Below are positions 5,032-5,862 of a stretch of DNA of 5,862 bases, piece after piece. Location of the stretch: contig JAEXUU010000788.1 in assembly GCA_023452965.1 (NCBI GenBank), positions 1 to 5,862 on the forward strand. Reading direction: 5' to 3'. The stretch comes from Pseudomonadota bacterium. GTDB taxonomy: Bacteria; Pseudomonadota; Alphaproteobacteria; Rhizobiales; Beijerinckiaceae. The notes beneath the pieces were generated by a model that was given only the letters and a program-made list of their open reading frames with translations, searched no databases and was not told where the DNA came from. Numbering within the stretch: the first letter of the stretch is position 1; every line of letters starts with the position of its first letter. The translations under genes were made by a program, and so were the position numbers.

Positions 5032-5862
5032 ATGAAGAAACTCGCCCTCGGTCTCGCCGCGGCGGTCGCGCTCGCGCTGCCGGCTCAGGCCCAGTCCAAA
5101 TATCCGGAGCGGCCGATCACCATGATCGTGCCCTTCGCCGCCGGCGGCCCGACCGACATCATCGCCCGCATCGTCAGCGAGAACATGTCGAAGACGCTCG
5201 GCCAGCAGATCGTGGTCGAGAACGTCGCCGGCGCCGGTGGCACCACCGGCATCACCCGCGCGGTAACCGCGGCGCCGGATGGCTACACCATCGCGATGGG
5301 GCATCTGGGCACCTTCTCGGCGGCGCCTGCCACCTATCCCGGCCTGAAATACGACCCGATCAACGGCATGCAGCCGATCGGCCTTGCCGGCGGCACGCCC
5401 ATTCTGATCGTCGCGAAGAAAGATTTCGCCCCGAAAGATCTGAAGGAATTCGTCGCTTACGTGAAGGCGAACCCCGACAAGGTGAACGAGGCCCATGCCG
5501 GCGTCGGCTCGGTGTCGTGGACGACCTGCACCCTGCTGAAGGGCCAGCTCGGCGTTCCCAAGCTGAACTCGGTCGCCTATCGCGGCACAGGCCCGGCGCT
5601 GAACGACCTGGTCTCCGGCCAGATCGACTTCATGTGCGACCAGATCGTCAGCGTTTCCGAGCAGATCAAGGCCGGCACGATCAAAGCCTATGCGGTCGCC
5701 TCGGCCGAGCGCTCGCCGGCGCTGCCCAACATTCCGACCACCAAGGAAGCGGGGCTGCCGGAATACCAGATCGAAGCCTGGAACGGCATCGCCGCGCCGA
5801 AGGGCACGCCGAAGGAGGCCGTGGACAAGCTCGTCGATGCGCTCGACAAGGCGCTCAACGAC
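5032..5862 (+). CDS. Bug/TctC-family periplasmic solute-binding protein, 3' truncated
   Basis: Extracytoplasmic binding subunit of the TTT transporter. The window gives 277 codons without a stop; relatives are about 320-330 residues, so roughly 45-50 are missing to the right. A Sec signal peptide is evident: MKK, a hydrophobic core (4-17), and AQA-Q giving cleavage after residue 20. The mature protein starts near SKYPERPITMIVPFAAG (22-38). The hallmark GGPTDIIAR (38-46) forms the first ligand loop, whose Asp42 normally orders waters around the ligand carboxylate. Next come VENVAGAGGTTG (62-73), AAPDGYTIAMG (80-90), and GVGSVSWTTCTLL (157-169), which forms the second ligand loop. Then follow AYRGTGPALNDLVSGQIDFMCDQ (182-204, key GTGPA) and PNIPTTKEAGLP towards the end. 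Cysteines at 166 and 202 may form a disulfide. Being next to TctB/TctA, it most likely supplies them with substrate. The family binds many dicarboxylates, aromatic acids and other small acids, so the ligand is open. Confidence 0.95.
   Translation, partial: MKKLALGLAAAVALALPAQAQSKYPERPITMIVPFAAGGPTDIIARIVSENMSKTLGQQIVVENVAGAGGTTGITRAVTAAPDGYTIAMGHLGTFSAAPATYPGLKYDPINGMQPIGLAGGTPILIVAKKDFAPKDLKEFVAYVKANPDKVNEAHAGVGSVSWTTCTLLKGQLGVPKLNSVAYRGTGPALNDLVSGQIDFMCDQIVSVSEQIKAGTIKAYAVASAERSPALPNIPTTKEAGLPEYQIEAWNGIAAPKGTPKEAVDKLVDALDKALND

Noticed and set aside
1..5862. Mobile element, CRISPR, tRNA/rRNA or defence system
   Set aside because: No transposase or integrase motif, repeat array, terminal inverted repeats or RNA gene fold was seen; every long coding frame is explained by ordinary metabolic or transport families.

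Overview
The window looks like chromosomal DNA from a GC-rich proteobacterium, most likely an alphaproteobacterium of the Hyphomicrobiales (Bosea/Bradyrhizobium-like). This rests on the strong G/C preference at third codon positions, the protein flavour, and an expanded-family tripartite tricarboxylate transporter (TTT). The taxonomic guess is an inference; no rRNA or other marker is present. All five complete genes and the one partial gene are on the + strand.

Region 1 (1-1721) holds two unlinked housekeeping/accessory genes. The first is a soluble glutathione S-transferase-like protein (31-693). After it comes a GC-rich hairpin with no U-tract (713-737), then a ten-helix DMT/EamA-family inner-membrane transporter (780-1721). 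The gap between them is 86 nt. Nothing in the sequence ties them to the genes further right.

Region 2 (1722-1955) is a 234-nt non-coding stretch. From about 1741 it is clearly richer in A/T than its surroundings. It contains a TTGC-N9-GCAA inverted repeat and, just downstream, a TTGACG -35-like hexamer, followed by a good Shine-Dalgarno for the regulator. I read it as the control region of the next operon.

Region 3 (1956-5862, running off the right edge) is a tightly packed unit: a LysR-type regulator, then TctB (small membrane subunit), TctA (large membrane subunit) and a Bug/TctC-type periplasmic solute-binding protein cut by the window end. The regulator stop and the tctB start share one base (TGATG), tctB and tctA are 4 nt apart, and tctA and the binding protein are 61 nt apart with a small hairpin and a strong Shine-Dalgarno. 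Together they should form a secondary, binding-protein-dependent importer for an organic acid, with its own regulator transcribed in cis. The substrate cannot be read from the sequence; the names TctA/B/C are family labels, not evidence for citrate.

I see no mobile element, CRISPR array, tRNA, rRNA or toxin/defence system, and nothing that amounts to a new biological system. The points worth a second look are the regulator-first, same-strand operon layout with the binding protein last, the candidate operator, the intercistronic hairpin and a cysteine pair in the binding protein.
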